Shown: piece by piece, positions 43,650-53,846 of the stretch
How the letters are laid out: every line of letters starts with the position of its first letter
Numbering within the stretch: the stretch's first letter is position 1
NCBI GenBank assembly: GCA_009746045.1
Contig: RPFO01000003.1
Span: 2,054,792 to 2,118,791, forward strand
Direction: 5' to 3'
Origin: Mesostigma viride
Taxonomy: Eukaryota > Streptophyta > Mesostigmatophyceae > Mesostigmatales > Mesostigmataceae
Length of the DNA stretch: 64,000 nt
Made by a program: the position numbers and the translations under genes
The notes under the pieces: generated by a model
Databases searched by the model: none
What the model was told of the DNA's origin: nothing
Seen by the model: only the letters and a program-made list of their open reading frames with translations

Positions 43650-45358
43650 TTTCAGGACCACTCACCTATCACGTGCAGTAACCAGGTCGGTTAAGCGTGT
43701 GCAAGTGTGCCAGGGGCAGGAGCCCTTGGTTGATGACCTCATATTGCCAGCTGCTAGTCATCCAAGCAGTTTGGGCATTGGTCCTCACTCACTTGCTGGA
43801 CACAGCCCTATCAACTACCAAGGCCTGGTGAAGCTCATGTCCTCTCCCATTATGTGTCCCCAGGTCACACTGGGTTTGATTAAATCTGGGGAGGACTGGA
43901 TGACTCCAAGAAATGCGTGGAACCTGTCAATGACCTGCCTCCTGCACGACGTCTACTCAAGCTCAAGTTTGTCATCAAGATGAAGGAGGTGGACGGGGTC
44001 AAGGTACCACATGTCAGGCCAGTGCTGAATGAGTTCAAGGGTACTGGTGAGTGCACTGCTGAGGAGTTGTATACCCCTGGCATGTTGCATGATACTTGGA
44101 GGCTGCTGCTGTGTGTATTTCTAGGCCTTCTCAACAAGGGCTTGGACTATGGCTCAGTGGTGGTAGACTTCAAGAGGGCATTTCTAGAGGGGGATGCAGA
44201 TGTGGCACAGGAAAAGTGGGAGGGCAAGACGCCTTTCTATGTTAGGGTGCCTGCTGTATGGAAAAGGGACATCCACACAGAGTTCCTTAAAATCCTCAAG
44301 GGCCTGGAGGGCCTGAGGTCAAGTCCAATAATCTGGAGGGAGACTCTCAACCGTTTCCTGAAGGAACATTGCAACTTGAAGGTCTCTCCTGTAGACCCCT
44401 GTCTGTTTCTGGGGCAATGGGAAGGCCTGCCAGTGTATGCTTCGCTGCACGGGGATGACCTACATCTGATAGCTCCCACGTCGTGGCTTAAGGAGCTGAT
44501 CTCCATCATTAAGTCCAAGTTTCCTCTGGGTAGGGAGCAATGGCAGGTGGAGAATGAGCCTCTGCTGTTTGTGGGCATGGAGGCCACACTGGTGAAGAAG
44601 GGGGGGAGTGGCGTATGCTGCTGGTGGGGGGCAATGATTATCAAGAGACCCTCATTAGCAAGCTTCCTCCAACCATCACACAGGCACTGTGTCCCATGGT
44701 GAGGGGCATGGTTGCTTGGGTGGCAGGCATTTCCAGGCCAGATCTTATGGTCATAGCCAGGTTGCCTGATGACATGCTGGTGGAGCTAGGGTCTGCCAAG
44801 GTGGCTGATCAGGTCAGGGCTTCATCTGGCATTCTGTTGTCTGCAGTGGATTTATCACAACCCATTTGCATGGAGCTGTATGTGGATAGCTCAATGGACA
44901 GCAGGCAGGTCTCCAAGGTCAGGGGCAGGGCTGCAGGGCTCTTTGTGCTCAGACAGGAAGGCCTGGGGAGTTTGGTGAGCTGGTTTAGTCGCCTGCACAA
45001 ACGGGTGGCTGTCAGCAGTGATGTGGCAGAATGCAGGGCTATTTGTGAAGGCATTCACACAAGCCTTTATCTGAAGGAGTTGCTTCATCAGATGACTTCT
45101 AACACTCCTTGGCCACTTCAGGTTACCACTCTTCTAAAAACAGACTCCATGGGGATGGTGCAGTTTGTGCACAGGCAGATGGCCAGAAGTAGGGACTTGG
45201 ATTATCTCCTTCTTAAGGAATTGTCCTCCTTGGCCAATATTGAGCATATCCCTGGGGTTGACAATCCTGCTGATGCTTTGACCAAGCTAGTGCAGAAGGC
45301 AGCAGTGCAATACAAGGTTCTTCAGTCTCTGATGGACCCATCTCAGCAAGCTGTCTAA
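43650..45358 (+). CDS. pol: outer copia-type Pol, 3' part: reverse transcriptase and RNase H (frame-broken)
   Basis: Reading continues from the protease frame after the TTAA element. The copia-type RT blocks are LKFVIKMKEVDGVKVPHVRP (about 43960), VVDFKRAFLEGD (about 44160), GLRSSPIIWRETLNRFL, and the active site as SLHGDDLHLI (about 44446), with HGDD instead of YVDD. RNase H follows: CMELYVDSSMD (about 44870), SWFSRLHKRVAVSSDVAECR, TDSMGMVQF, and IEHIPGVDNPADALTKLV (about 45240-45290). Frame changes occur at about 43897 (one G short in CTGGATGAC) and in a G7 run at about 44601; everything else is open. The domain order and motifs fit Ty1/copia, but the sequence is clearly divergent from the inner copia element. 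Confidence 0.8.
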
Positions 45359-46307
45359 GCTGGGGCCTGGTTATAGGGCATTGGAGAGCAGATTGTGTGG
45401 TAGTGTCAGCATTGTGACTGGCATAATACCTGTATCTTAGTCTGTACTAAGGCTCATGGACCATGGTACACTCACTCTGATTTTAATCAGGTACAGCCAG
45501 GTTTTGGCTGGGGTTCATGCTGTTGACTACACAAGGTTGACAGGTCCATTACAGACCATGTATTCTATTTTAAAAGAAATGTATATTTGTACATACTTCT
45601 CACAATGGTCTGGGAACCTTTATTCTGGGGTTTATAGGGCGGGGTTCGATTCCCTGGTATTATGTTTCTACAAGCTGGCCTGTTCAGGTGTTTGCCTGTT
45701 CAGACTTCCCTAGTTCCCCAGGGCAGGATTTAATTGTTGCCTATGTGTTTTCATTTTGTCATTTGTTTGCTGTGGCAGTTTACCATCTGGCAAGTAGACG
45801 GGCGCCGTAAGACGGGCGCCAATAGACCCCTGTTGAGAGAATGACAGGCAAACTATTGTAATACGCCTTACTTTGTCAAGTGGTATTTTAATTGTCATGG
45901 ATTTATTGTACTTATATTGAATATGTACTGGGTTTTATGGGATTAGTATCTGGGATTAATGTAACTCACCGCCAGAAGGTCATTGTACTGGAGGCTCTAC
46001 CGAGGTGATGGGATTAATTCCTGGAGAAGACCTCATAGAATTAACCTGTATGTATTTAATTTTGTGTGCTTCTAATATCTGGTGGTACTCTGTAATGCCA
46101 CTTCCATAGGTTTTATCCATTTCTCATGGAATGGTTTTCCCTGTGGCAGATCTGTTTCTTTTCCAGTTCCTTAAAAGAAAGGGCTGGGGGAATGGCATTG
46201 GCCATTAAAGACATCTGTTCAAGCTTCAAGCTGGAGTGAAGGACATTTCAAGCTACTTCAAGGGTCCCTGGCAGGGGATGTAATCCCTAAAGAAAAGAAG
46301 GGATTGG
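45359..46307 (+). other. 3' untranslated region and polypurine tract of outer copia-type element
   Basis: There is no coding frame in this stretch. It ends in AAAGAAAAGAAGGGATTGG (46289-46307), the likely polypurine tract, directly before the 3' LTR that starts AGTTAACG. Confidence 0.6.
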
Positions 46308-46351
46308 AGTTAACGTAAAGGATTTACGTTAGATGGATAGAGATTGTTACG

Positions 46352-47096
46352 TGTCAAGGACATGGTCCTTGTATTTGTACCCACCTGACCTGGCTAGATA
46401 GATAGAGGCTCTTGTACAGGAGCCACTGTTTTTTATCCCGTTGGATTTGGCCTACAAATGAGAAAGTTGTGGCCAGTTTTAGTAATCAGGGATTAGTACC
46501 TATGCCAAGTGGATCCTTATAGGCAGCTGACAAATCTGTCTATGTCAGCTGACCTATGACATGTCAGATGAGAATCTATGACAGGACAGTTGACTGATTG
46601 ACATGTACACTGTGCATGTCAGATGTGGCGCTGATATGTTCACGCCAGATTTACTTCATCATCATCAGATCACACACAGAGAGATCTTTTATTAAATAGT
46701 TAGATTACTGTGCAGCAGTTACAAGTTAAGACTGTACATCAGTTACAAGATAAGGCTGTACAGCAGTTACAAGATAAGATTTATTCTTGTCTAGATCTGA
46801 TTGGTAGCCTGTACACTGACCTAACCTGATTGGTGGCCTGAGTATTACATGAGAATATTCCTAGGCACATTCCTAGCCAGCCAATCAGGTCATTCCAGTT
46901 TTCTGCCTGTGTTTTTTCCTCGAGTTAATAAAACAACTGAGGAGCCTTGCCAAAGGTACTCCTCACTATCATTCTGCCTCAAACTGAGTCTCTGTCTCTT
47001 TGCTTCCATCCTCCATAGCCTGTACCTGCAAGGACAGGCACATTTGGGTTCCAATCACAAGCATTGTAGAAGGCAAACCCATTAGTTCTTTCAACA
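46352..47096 (+). repeat. copia 5' LTR
   Basis: The 745-bp LTR contains a small tandem repeat (CAGTTACAAG units at 46716-46770), and AATAAA at 46926 is a likely polyadenylation signal. Confidence 0.93.
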
Positions 47097-47108
47097 TGGT
47101 ATCGGAGG
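47097..47108 (+). promoter_or_regulatory. copia tRNA primer-binding site
   Basis: TGGTATCGGAGG lies directly after the LTR and is close to the TGGTATCAGAGC site complementary to initiator tRNA-Met. Confidence 0.75.
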
Positions 47109-47187
47109 TTTGATGCCTACCCTGCATTTGAGGAGCAGAGACATTCATCTGACTACCCCAGAGACAACACCCAGACCCAGATCAACC

Positions 47188-47984
47188 ATGGAGGATCAAG
47201 ACACCCAAACTGCTACCAGACAGCCTGACTACACCTCTCTTGTTTCAACAGTTGCCAAGAGCTGCAAGAAATTTGTTGGTGCAGCTGGTGATGATTACAG
47301 CAAGTGGGAGGAGTGGAAGAATTTGTTTTTGGCTGTTGTCAGTCTTTTCAGTTTGGATGCTGTCCTGCTGGGTACTGAGGAGAATGACAGGGCTGATAAG
47401 GCCCTGTGGGCAGCTTTGCTCACCTGTCTAACAGGTGAAGCTGCACGCCTAATGGCCACTGTGGCCAACAAAACTGGTAGCCAAGCATGGCAGTGTCTCA
47501 TGGAGAACTATGAGCAAACCAGGCTAACCAAGAGTCACAGGTTTGAGCTGAGGAGCAAGCTGCACCGCCTACAGAAGCTTCCTAACGAGACCATGCAACA
47601 GCTTGTGAGGAGGGCGGAGCTTCTACGTGCTGACTACCAGGCTGCAGGGGGAGTCATCCAGGACCGTGATTTTGCTGCCATTCTACTGGGAGCACTGACA
47701 GACGAGTACCGCCCTGCGCTGGTGTCTGTACGGTTCAACGAGGAGGACCCACTACCTGTGGTGAAGAGGGCACTCATGGAGGCGGAGGATCTGCTCAAGG
47801 GGGGACGTGCTGTGGTGAAAAAGGAGAGTGCTGGCACTGGCCAGGCCTACCACACCAACAGCAAGGGGAACGGGGGGACCAAGAAATGCAGTCACTGTGG
47901 CCTGTCAAATCACAAGGACAAAGACTGCTGGAAGGAGCATCCTGAGAAGGCCCCACGCTGGTACCCCAACCAGCACAGGGGGGC
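47188..47984 (+). CDS. gag: copia Gag
   Basis: The start ATG at 47188 (AACCATGG) has a good context; an in-frame ATG at 47110 is less likely. The UBN2/gag-type helical region (YSKWEEWKNLFLAVVSLF, LWAALLTCLTGEAARLMATV, WQCLMENYEQTRLTKSHRF, LRSKLHRLQKLPNETMQQLV) spans residues 35-215. The zinc knuckle CSHCGLSNHKDKDC follows at about 47887-47928 (C-x2-C-x4-H-x4-C). Gag builds the particle and binds RNA. The frame leaves the conserved reading in a G6 run at 47978-47983, after which protease continues in the -1 frame; the original frame stays open to 48231 but has no family similarity there. Confidence 0.88.
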
Positions 47985-49139
47985 AAGGGCGGCAACCGAG
48001 GGAACCAGAACAAGGGACGCAACGCACCTGCTGGATCCGCTGCCAACGCAACTCAGGAGGCGGCTGAACTGCCGCCTGGCTTCTGCATGGTCACCATCGC
48101 CGAGGAGTCGCCGTCGACGCCGCTGGAGGCTGCTGCTCTCACGCAGTATACGTGCGACAACCTCACCTGGGTGCTGGACTCGGCTGCGAGCAGCCACATG
48201 TCCCCGTGCCGTTCTGACTTTGTGTCTCTGACCCCCCACAGCAGGGCAATCGCTGGCTCCGGCGGACAGCTGCACGCTACCGGCCAGGGCACCATCGCTG
48301 TGGAGCTTCCTGGCCACAGCGTGCGCTTGCAAGGAGCGCTGCTTGTACCTGGCCTGAATGCACGACTCCTTTCAGTCGCGCAACTCGCAAAGGCAGGTCA
48401 CAAGGTGGATTTCCACAAAGAGACAGTGGTGCTGGATAACAAGCATCACAAGATCGCCATGCAGAACAACATCTACGTGTTACCTGCGGCGAAGACAGCG
48501 CCAGCGATGGCTGCTGTGACGGTGGAGCGGCCGGTTAACCTGCTGCTGCACTGGCGTTTGGGCCATGCTGGTGCCGACCGCATCAAGAAGCTGGTTGCCA
48601 TCCCTGCATCCAACTTGACGACGAGGAGTCCAACTGCTCCTGGCTGCCCATCCTGCCCGGCTGGCTTCATCAAGCGCCAGCCATTTCCGCCAGGGCAGCG
48701 GCGATCCACTGTGCCGCGCGCCAAGCTTCATGGCGACCTGCTGGGCCCGATGAGCGTCGAGTCGCTGGGGGGAGCCCGCTACTTCTTGGGCATCACTGAC
48801 GATGCCACTCGGTGGCGATGGGGGTTTGCGCTCAAGACCAAGGACGAGGCGGTGGGGCGGTTTGCAGAGCTGCTCGTCCGCGATATTCGCCCCTTCTACG
48901 CCGGCTCTGTCGTGCTGCGCACCGACAATGACGCGGTCTTCACCGGTCAAGCCTGGCGGGCGGTGTGTGCTGAACACCGCGTCCACCAGGAGTTCTCCGC
49001 GCCTTACTGCCCTGAGCAGAACGGCGTAGCGGAGCGGCTCTGGGGCCTGGCAATGGGCATGACTCTAGCGATGTTGACACACGCCGGCCTGGGGAAGGCA
49101 TACTGGGCATTGGCACTCCAGTGTGCTATTTATATCTGA
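47985..49139 (+). CDS. pol: copia protease and integrase
   Basis: The frame is -1 to gag from the G run. The protease active site is WVLDSAASSHMSPC (about 48166-48207). The GAG-pre-integrase zinc region has HWRLGHAG and CPSC (about 48550-48660). The integrase core has D in KLHGDLLGPM (about 48730), D in VLRTDNDAVF (about 48917) and E in EQNGVAERLWG (about 49015). It cleaves the polyprotein and inserts the cDNA. The frame ends at a TGA at 49137-49139, where a 2-bp AT duplication in TTTATATCTGAACC shifts the reading; the sequence resumes as YLNRLPCSS in another frame. Confidence 0.9.
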   Translation, partial: KGGNRGNQNKGRNAPAGSAANATQEAAELPPGFCMVTIAEESPSTPLEAAALTQYTCDNLTWVLDSAASSHMSPCRSDFVSLTPHSRAIAGSGGQLHATGQGTIAVELPGHSVRLQGALLVPGLNARLLSVAQLAKAGHKVDFHKETVVLDNKHHKIAMQNNIYVLPAAKTAPAMAAVTVERPVNLLLHWRLGHAGADRIKKLVAIPASNLTTRSPTAPGCPSCPAGFIKRQPFPPGQRRSTVPRAKLHGDLLGPMSVESLGGARYFLGITDDATRWRWGFALKTKDEAVGRFAELLVRDIRPFYAGSVVLRTDNDAVFTGQAWRAVCAEHRVHQEFSAPYCPEQNGVAERLWGLAMGMTLAMLTHAGLGKAYWALALQCAIYI

Positions 49140-51625
49140 ACCGCCTGCCGTGCTCCTCGAATCCTGGTGATGCCACGCCACACTTTTTGCTGACAGGTCA
49201 TCACGCTGATCTGTCGCACATGCGCATTTTCGGCTGCCCAGCCTGGCATCGTGTGGAAGGGCATCGTGGCAAGCTGGAGGCCAAGGCCATGCCTGGCATT
49301 TTTGTCGGTTATGCTCCCGACTCGCCGGCATATCTGATCCTGGACTCCGCCACTCGCACTTTGGTGCAACGTCGCCACGTGGCCTTCAATGAGGCCTGGC
49401 GCAACGACGCCCTGCCATCACCTCAGCTGCTGCCGGCACTGGTGGAGGGGGAGGAGGCTTCCGAGCTTCTGCTGCCACCGGTCACTGAGAATTCTGTCCC
49501 TGGGCCTGATACTACTCTGGCCCTACCGCCCTCTGGTCCTGTGACTAGAGCCATGGCGCGGCGCGCCGCTGCCAGCAGTGAGGACGCTGCTGTGGGCGCT
49601 GCCAGCAGTGGGGGCACTGCTTTGGGGGATGCCAGTGGTGAGGGGGGCTCGCCACTGGAGGCTTTGTCGGGGGATGCCAGTGGTGAGGGGGGCTCGCCAC
49701 TGGAGGAGGCGCCAGCGCCAAGTCCTGAGCCCAAACCCGCTGAGTCTGAGTCTGCACCTGTTTTCGCACCAAGTCCTGCGCTGGAGGCGTCGTCGGCTTC
49801 TACCTCTACACCACCTGGACACGTGTCGACGGCAGACACACCTGCTGCTGAATCTCCTTCTTCGTCCCAGCTACACAAATTAGTGCAGGCCCTCCGCGGC
49901 AAGCAACCGGCTGCCGCTATGGCCACTGCTGCACTGGTGTCCGACGGCGTTGCACATGATCCCCTCGCTCAGGTGTTACCCACAACCCCTCTTGATCGTG
50001 TTTCCCCTAAATGGGCTCGTTTTTACCCTGACTACATGAGTGTGCGTGATCTGTTTGATACTTTCTCACTCCACACTAGCTCAGGTTCCACGTCCATCCC
50101 CTCCTCTTTTGCTGAGGCCCATGCTAGCCCTGAGTGGCGTGCTGCGATGGATAGTGAGCTTTCTAGCATTCGCGAACATGCAGTATATTCACTCGTTTCT
50201 TCCAAGTCTCTTCCTCGCACTGCCAAGGTCCTTCCATCTCGGTGGGTGTTTGCTGTCAAAAGCGATGGCCGTTTCAAGGCCCGTTTTGTTGTGAAGGGCT
50301 TTGCTCAGCGGGAAGGCATAGATTTCACTGAGGTCTTTAGCCCTACTGTTCGTTCCTCCACCATTCGTTTGGCACTAGCTTTTGGTGTCTCGTCTGGGTA
50401 TGTGCTGAAGCAACTTGATGTTCGCACTGCGTTTTTGTACGCCCCACTTTCTGAGGACGTCTATGTGCGTCCTCCTGCTGGCTTTGAGCAGCGTGATGCC
50501 GCTGGTGATGTGCTGGTGTGGAAGCTGCAACGCAGCCTCTATGGCATCAAGCAGGCACCACGTAACTGGCACAAAACATTTAGTGCCTATCTTCTCTCCG
50601 ATGGTGCTGTACAAAGCCCAACGGATTCCTGCCTGTACGTGTATCCCACGTCTCGTACGTTTGTGTTTGTCCATGTCGACGACATTATTGCAGGCAGTCC
50701 TTCCTCTTCCTGGCTGGCCTCGTGGTCTCATCGTTTGGCCAGCAAGTTTCAGATCACCGAGTCCGATGACCCTTCTTTTTTCCTCGGTGTTTCTCTCCAT
50801 GTCGACCCTGTTTCCCGGTCTCTTTCCTTGCACCAAACTGTGTATATTGAGGCCCTGGCTGCCCGCTTTGGGCTTTCTCCCTCCTTCCCTGTACGCACCC
50901 CGGTCAGTGTGTCCCGTGTTAGTCCCCAACGCGAGGGGGGAATGCAGCTCAATGCCCCGGACACCCAGCTGTATCAGTCCAAAACCGGTGCCGTGCTGTA
51001 TGTCGCGCTGTGGACACGTCCAGACATTGCTTTTGCTGTCAACCAACTGGCTCAGCACATGCAGGCACCCACGGCAGCCCACATGGAGGCTGCCGACCGC
51101 CTGATCCGGTACCTCTACACCACGAGGGACAAGGGTCTGCGGTATGGTCAGGAAGGGGGGCTGGAGGCCTGGACTGACGCTGACTGGGCTAACTGCCCAG
51201 AGTCCAGACGCTCTGTGACGGGCAACCTGGTCCTGTTCCGGGGTGCGCCCGTGGAGTGGTGCAGCCGCAAGCAACCCATTGTTGCTCTGTCTTCCTGCGA
51301 GGCAGAGTACATTGCTGCGAGCAGCGTCACCCAGCTGGTGCTGCCACTCAGGCGCCTGCTGGGAGACCTGGGTGCACCGGTGGAGGGGCCCACGACCGTG
51401 CTGTGCGACAACACTGGCGCGGTGGCCCTGGCCAAGGATCCTGTGCACCCCAAGCGCACCAAGCACATCGACGTGCGCTACCACTTCATCCGTGAGCAGG
51501 TGGAGGGGGGCTCCATCTGCATGCGTCACTGCCCTGGCAAGGACAACCTGGCTGACATCTTCACCAAGGCCCTGGGAAGGGCACGGTTCATCACCCTGCG
51601 GGACAAGCTGCTGGTGTCTACTTAG
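49121..51625 (+). CDS. pol: copia integrase C-terminus, reverse transcriptase and RNase H
   Basis: The frame starts within the integrase C-terminus (HMRIFGCPAWHRVE, VGYAPDSPAY) and a variable linker with repeated GGSPLE units. RT begins near residue 345: RWVFAVKSDGRFKARFVVKG, QLDVRTAFLYAPLSEDVYV, LYGIKQAPRNW, and the active site FVHVDDIIAGS (about 50668). RNase H follows with AWTDADWANC (about 51170), SSCEAEYIAAS, TKHIDVRYHFI and LADIFTKALG. All catalytic aspartates and glutamates of RT and RNase H are present. It makes and processes the cDNA. The length and order are normal for copia, and the stop at 51625 precedes the polypurine tract by about 95 bp. Confidence 0.93.
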   Translation: MCYLYLNRLPCSSNPGDATPHFLLTGHHADLSHMRIFGCPAWHRVEGHRGKLEAKAMPGIFVGYAPDSPAYLILDSATRTLVQRRHVAFNEAWRNDALPSPQLLPALVEGEEASELLLPPVTENSVPGPDTTLALPPSGPVTRAMARRAAASSEDAAVGAASSGGTALGDASGEGGSPLEALSGDASGEGGSPLEEAPAPSPEPKPAESESAPVFAPSPALEASSASTSTPPGHVSTADTPAAESPSSSQLHKLVQALRGKQPAAAMATAALVSDGVAHDPLAQVLPTTPLDRVSPKWARFYPDYMSVRDLFDTFSLHTSSGSTSIPSSFAEAHASPEWRAAMDSELSSIREHAVYSLVSSKSLPRTAKVLPSRWVFAVKSDGRFKARFVVKGFAQREGIDFTEVFSPTVRSSTIRLALAFGVSSGYVLKQLDVRTAFLYAPLSEDVYVRPPAGFEQRDAAGDVLVWKLQRSLYGIKQAPRNWHKTFSAYLLSDGAVQSPTDSCLYVYPTSRTFVFVHVDDIIAGSPSSSWLASWSHRLASKFQITESDDPSFFLGVSLHVDPVSRSLSLHQTVYIEALAARFGLSPSFPVRTPVSVSRVSPQREGGMQLNAPDTQLYQSKTGAVLYVALWTRPDIAFAVNQLAQHMQAPTAAHMEAADRLIRYLYTTRDKGLRYGQEGGLEAWTDADWANCPESRRSVTGNLVLFRGAPVEWCSRKQPIVALSSCEAEYIAASSVTQLVLPLRRLLGDLGAPVEGPTTVLCDNTGAVALAKDPVHPKRTKHIDVRYHFIREQVEGGSICMRHCPGKDNLADIFTKALGRARFITLRDKLLVST

Positions 51626-51727
51626 ATATGCAGTTGTATATGCCCACAGGGGCTGAGAGCTTTTTTTGCTCTAAGTGTTATACTTGACAGGATAGCACTA
51701 GAGCAAGGTCATGTGTTGTAAGGGGGG

Positions 51728-52472
51728 TGTCAAGGACATGGTCCTTGTATTTGTACCCACCTGACCTGGCTAGATAGATAGAGGCTCTTGTACAGGAGCC
51801 ACTGTTTTTTATCCCGTTGGATTTGGCCTACAAATGAGAAAGTTGTGGCCAGTTTTAGTAATCAGGGATTAGTACCTATGCCAAGTGGATCCTTATAGGC
51901 AGCTGACAAATCTGTCTATGTCAGCTGACCTATGACATGTCAGATGAGAATCTATGACAGGACAGTTGACTGATTGACATGTACACTGTGCATGTCAGAT
52001 GTGGCGCTGATATGTTCACGCCAGATTTACTTCATCATCATCAGATCACACACAGAGAGATCTTTTATTAAATAGTTAGATTACTGTGCAGCAGTTACAA
52101 GTTAAGACTGTACATCAGTTACAAGATAAGGCTGTACAGCAGTTACAAGATAAGATTTATTCTTGTCTAGATCTGATTGGTAGCCTGTACACTGACCTAA
52201 CCTGATTGGTGGCCTGAGTATTACATGAGAATATTCCTAGGCACATTCCTAGCCAGCCAATCAGGTCATTCCAGTTTTCTGCCTGTGTTTTTTCCTCGAG
52301 TTAATAAAACAACTGAGGAGCCTTGCCAAAGGTACTCCTCACTATCATTCTGCCTCAAACTGAGTCTCTGTCTCTTTGCTTCCATCCTCCATAGCCTGTA
52401 CCTGCAAGGACAGGCACATTTGGGTTCCAATCACAAGCATTGTAGAAGGCAAACCCATTAGTTCTTTCAACA
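51728..52472 (+). repeat. copia 3' LTR
   Basis: It is 745 bp, equal in length to the 5' LTR with no mismatch noticed, and is preceded by the G-rich polypurine tract AAGGGGGG. It is followed by the TTACG duplication. Confidence 0.93.
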
Positions 52473-53055
52473 TTACGCTCTTTCCAGCGGCACCTTGAAC
52501 GCCTCATTTGGTTAAGGAACGTAAAAGTTATGACGTTTCCTAGGCTGTGCCGACAGTACCCGGCGCGCCACTGTGGGCGCGTACGGACACAGGATGTACA
52601 AGTGTCACTTTGATAGTCCGCAGGACGTTGACAGGACTTGTACAGGACTTGATGGTCAATTGATAGGTAGGCGTGCTGTAGCGCGCCAGGACCTATGAGA
52701 CAATTGATGCTGACTAGTGTACGGATAGGTCCACAGGACTAGCCGTATGGACAATTGATAGATCTGCGCGCCAAAGGCGTGCCAGAGTCTGTGTAATCAA
52801 TTGATTGACAGTTCAGCTGTGACAGTGCAGCTGAATACTTGGACGCGTCCCTAGCAAGCTATATGAGTGACTTGGTCACACCGGGACGCTAGTTCTTGCG
52901 TGCACGTTCTCTTGGCACTGCGACCCTGTCGTCTGTGCTGCGTGCAGTCTTGGAAGTGACGTGACTTACGTCTGTGTTTCCTTGTTATTAATAAAGGCAA
53001 CTTCCTGCAAGAACCATGGCGGAATTCGTGGCATTCTCACCCTCACAACTAATTT

Positions 53056-53846
53056 TGCGCGGCAAAAAGGAACTCCGTCCGATCTTGGCCCATCTACCGT
53101 CAATCATCTCTCCCGGCGGAAGTCGACAGGATCTTACTTTAGGAGCGAATCCTGCTGATCTGAACGCCATGGCGCAAAGTATCGGATTCGGGGAAATCGG
53201 TATATTTAGTATCCAATTAGAAACCAGAGAGGTGAAATAAGAAATAAGTATCACCGAATCCTGAATGAAGGTGGTCACACACTGGTGTGACGTTGACAGG
53301 CTAAGGGGCTAATAAGGCGCAAAGTATCGGATTCGGGGAAATCGGTATATTTACTATCCAATTAGAAACCAGAGAGGTGAAATAAGAAATAAGTATCACC
53401 GAATCCTGAATGAAGGTGGTCACACACTGGTGTGACGTTGACAGGCTAAGGGGCTAATAAGGCGCAAAGTATCGGATTCGGGCCTCTCACAGCCATGGTT
53501 AACGGTGCAAAGTTGACATCATGTTCGAGTAGGATTGAATCCGCATCAAGAAGCTGCGGTTACATAGATTACCCGGCAAATTTGACTGTTAACATAACTG
53601 ACGCATAGCTAGCCGCGGGAATGGCCCACGCGGTCCGTTGGCTAGCTCGACAGTCAGACGCGGTCGGTGCCCCTTCGTTCCTTTGCGTTTTAGGCATGCA
53701 AGGACACAGCCGGGAGCCACGAAAACACCTCGTTGCTGCCGCCATGGTATAGCCATGGCGGCAGCAACGGGGAGGGCCCGCGGCAAGGCGGCCGCGGGCC
53801 GTCCCCGTTGCTGCCGCCACCATTGGTTGTTTAGCGATTTTCAACC
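53056..53846 (+). promoter_or_regulatory. region upstream of CACTA transposase, with 145-bp tandem repeat and hairpin
   Basis: A 145-bp unit starting GCGCAAAGTATCGGATTCGG occurs at 53172, 53317 and 53462 (partial). At 53732-53768, GTTGCTGCCGCCATGG and its complement form a 16-bp stem with a 5-base loop, 79 bp before the ATG, and half of it recurs at 53807-53818. With 35212-35351 this formed the space between the two divergent CACTA genes before the LTR element came in. A promoter role is inferred from position. Confidence 0.5.

Larger units (their letters stand above)
46352..52472 (+). mobile_element. Ty1/copia LTR retrotransposon (6.1 kb, young)
   Basis: Two 745-bp LTRs (TGTCAAGG...TTTCAACA) with no differences noticed are flanked by TTACG (46347-46351 and 52473-52477). 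A primer-binding site TGGTATCGGAGG (47097) resembles the initiator-methionine tRNA half site used by copia. The coding order is gag, protease, integrase, RT, RNase H, then a polypurine tract (AAGGGGGG at 51720). Two frame breaks interrupt what is normally a single ORF. Confidence 0.95.
35352..53050 (+). mobile_element. divergent Ty1/copia-type LTR retrotransposon, invaded twice
   Basis: The LTRs start AGTT and end AACT. The 5' LTR is 617 bp (35352-35968). The 3' LTR is split but is also 617 bp once the 6121-bp copia insert and its 5-bp duplication are removed. The target duplication AATTT is at 35347-35351 and 53051-53055. Internal order is leader ORF, gag, in-frame TGA, integrase, protease, RT, RNase H. 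A TTAA-flanked element (39894-43645) splits pol. No clear tRNA primer site follows the 5' LTR. Frame breaks in gag and at G runs mean this copy is probably inactive. Confidence 0.85.
46308..53050 (+). repeat. outer copia-type 3' LTR, split by a copia insertion
   Basis: The pieces 46308-46351 and 52478-53050 join to 617 bp, equal to the 5' LTR, once the copia element and one TTACG are removed. No difference from the 5' LTR was noticed. Confidence 0.88.

Noticed and set aside
47978-47984. Programmed -1 frameshift in the copia element
   Set aside because: The G run is present, but the codon phase does not fit the X-XXY-YYZ rule, so a simple indel is more likely.
47985-48231. Alternative C-terminus of copia Gag
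   Set aside because: The frame stays open but is the wrong frame for the protease that overlaps it; the arginine-rich sequence is an out-of-frame reading.
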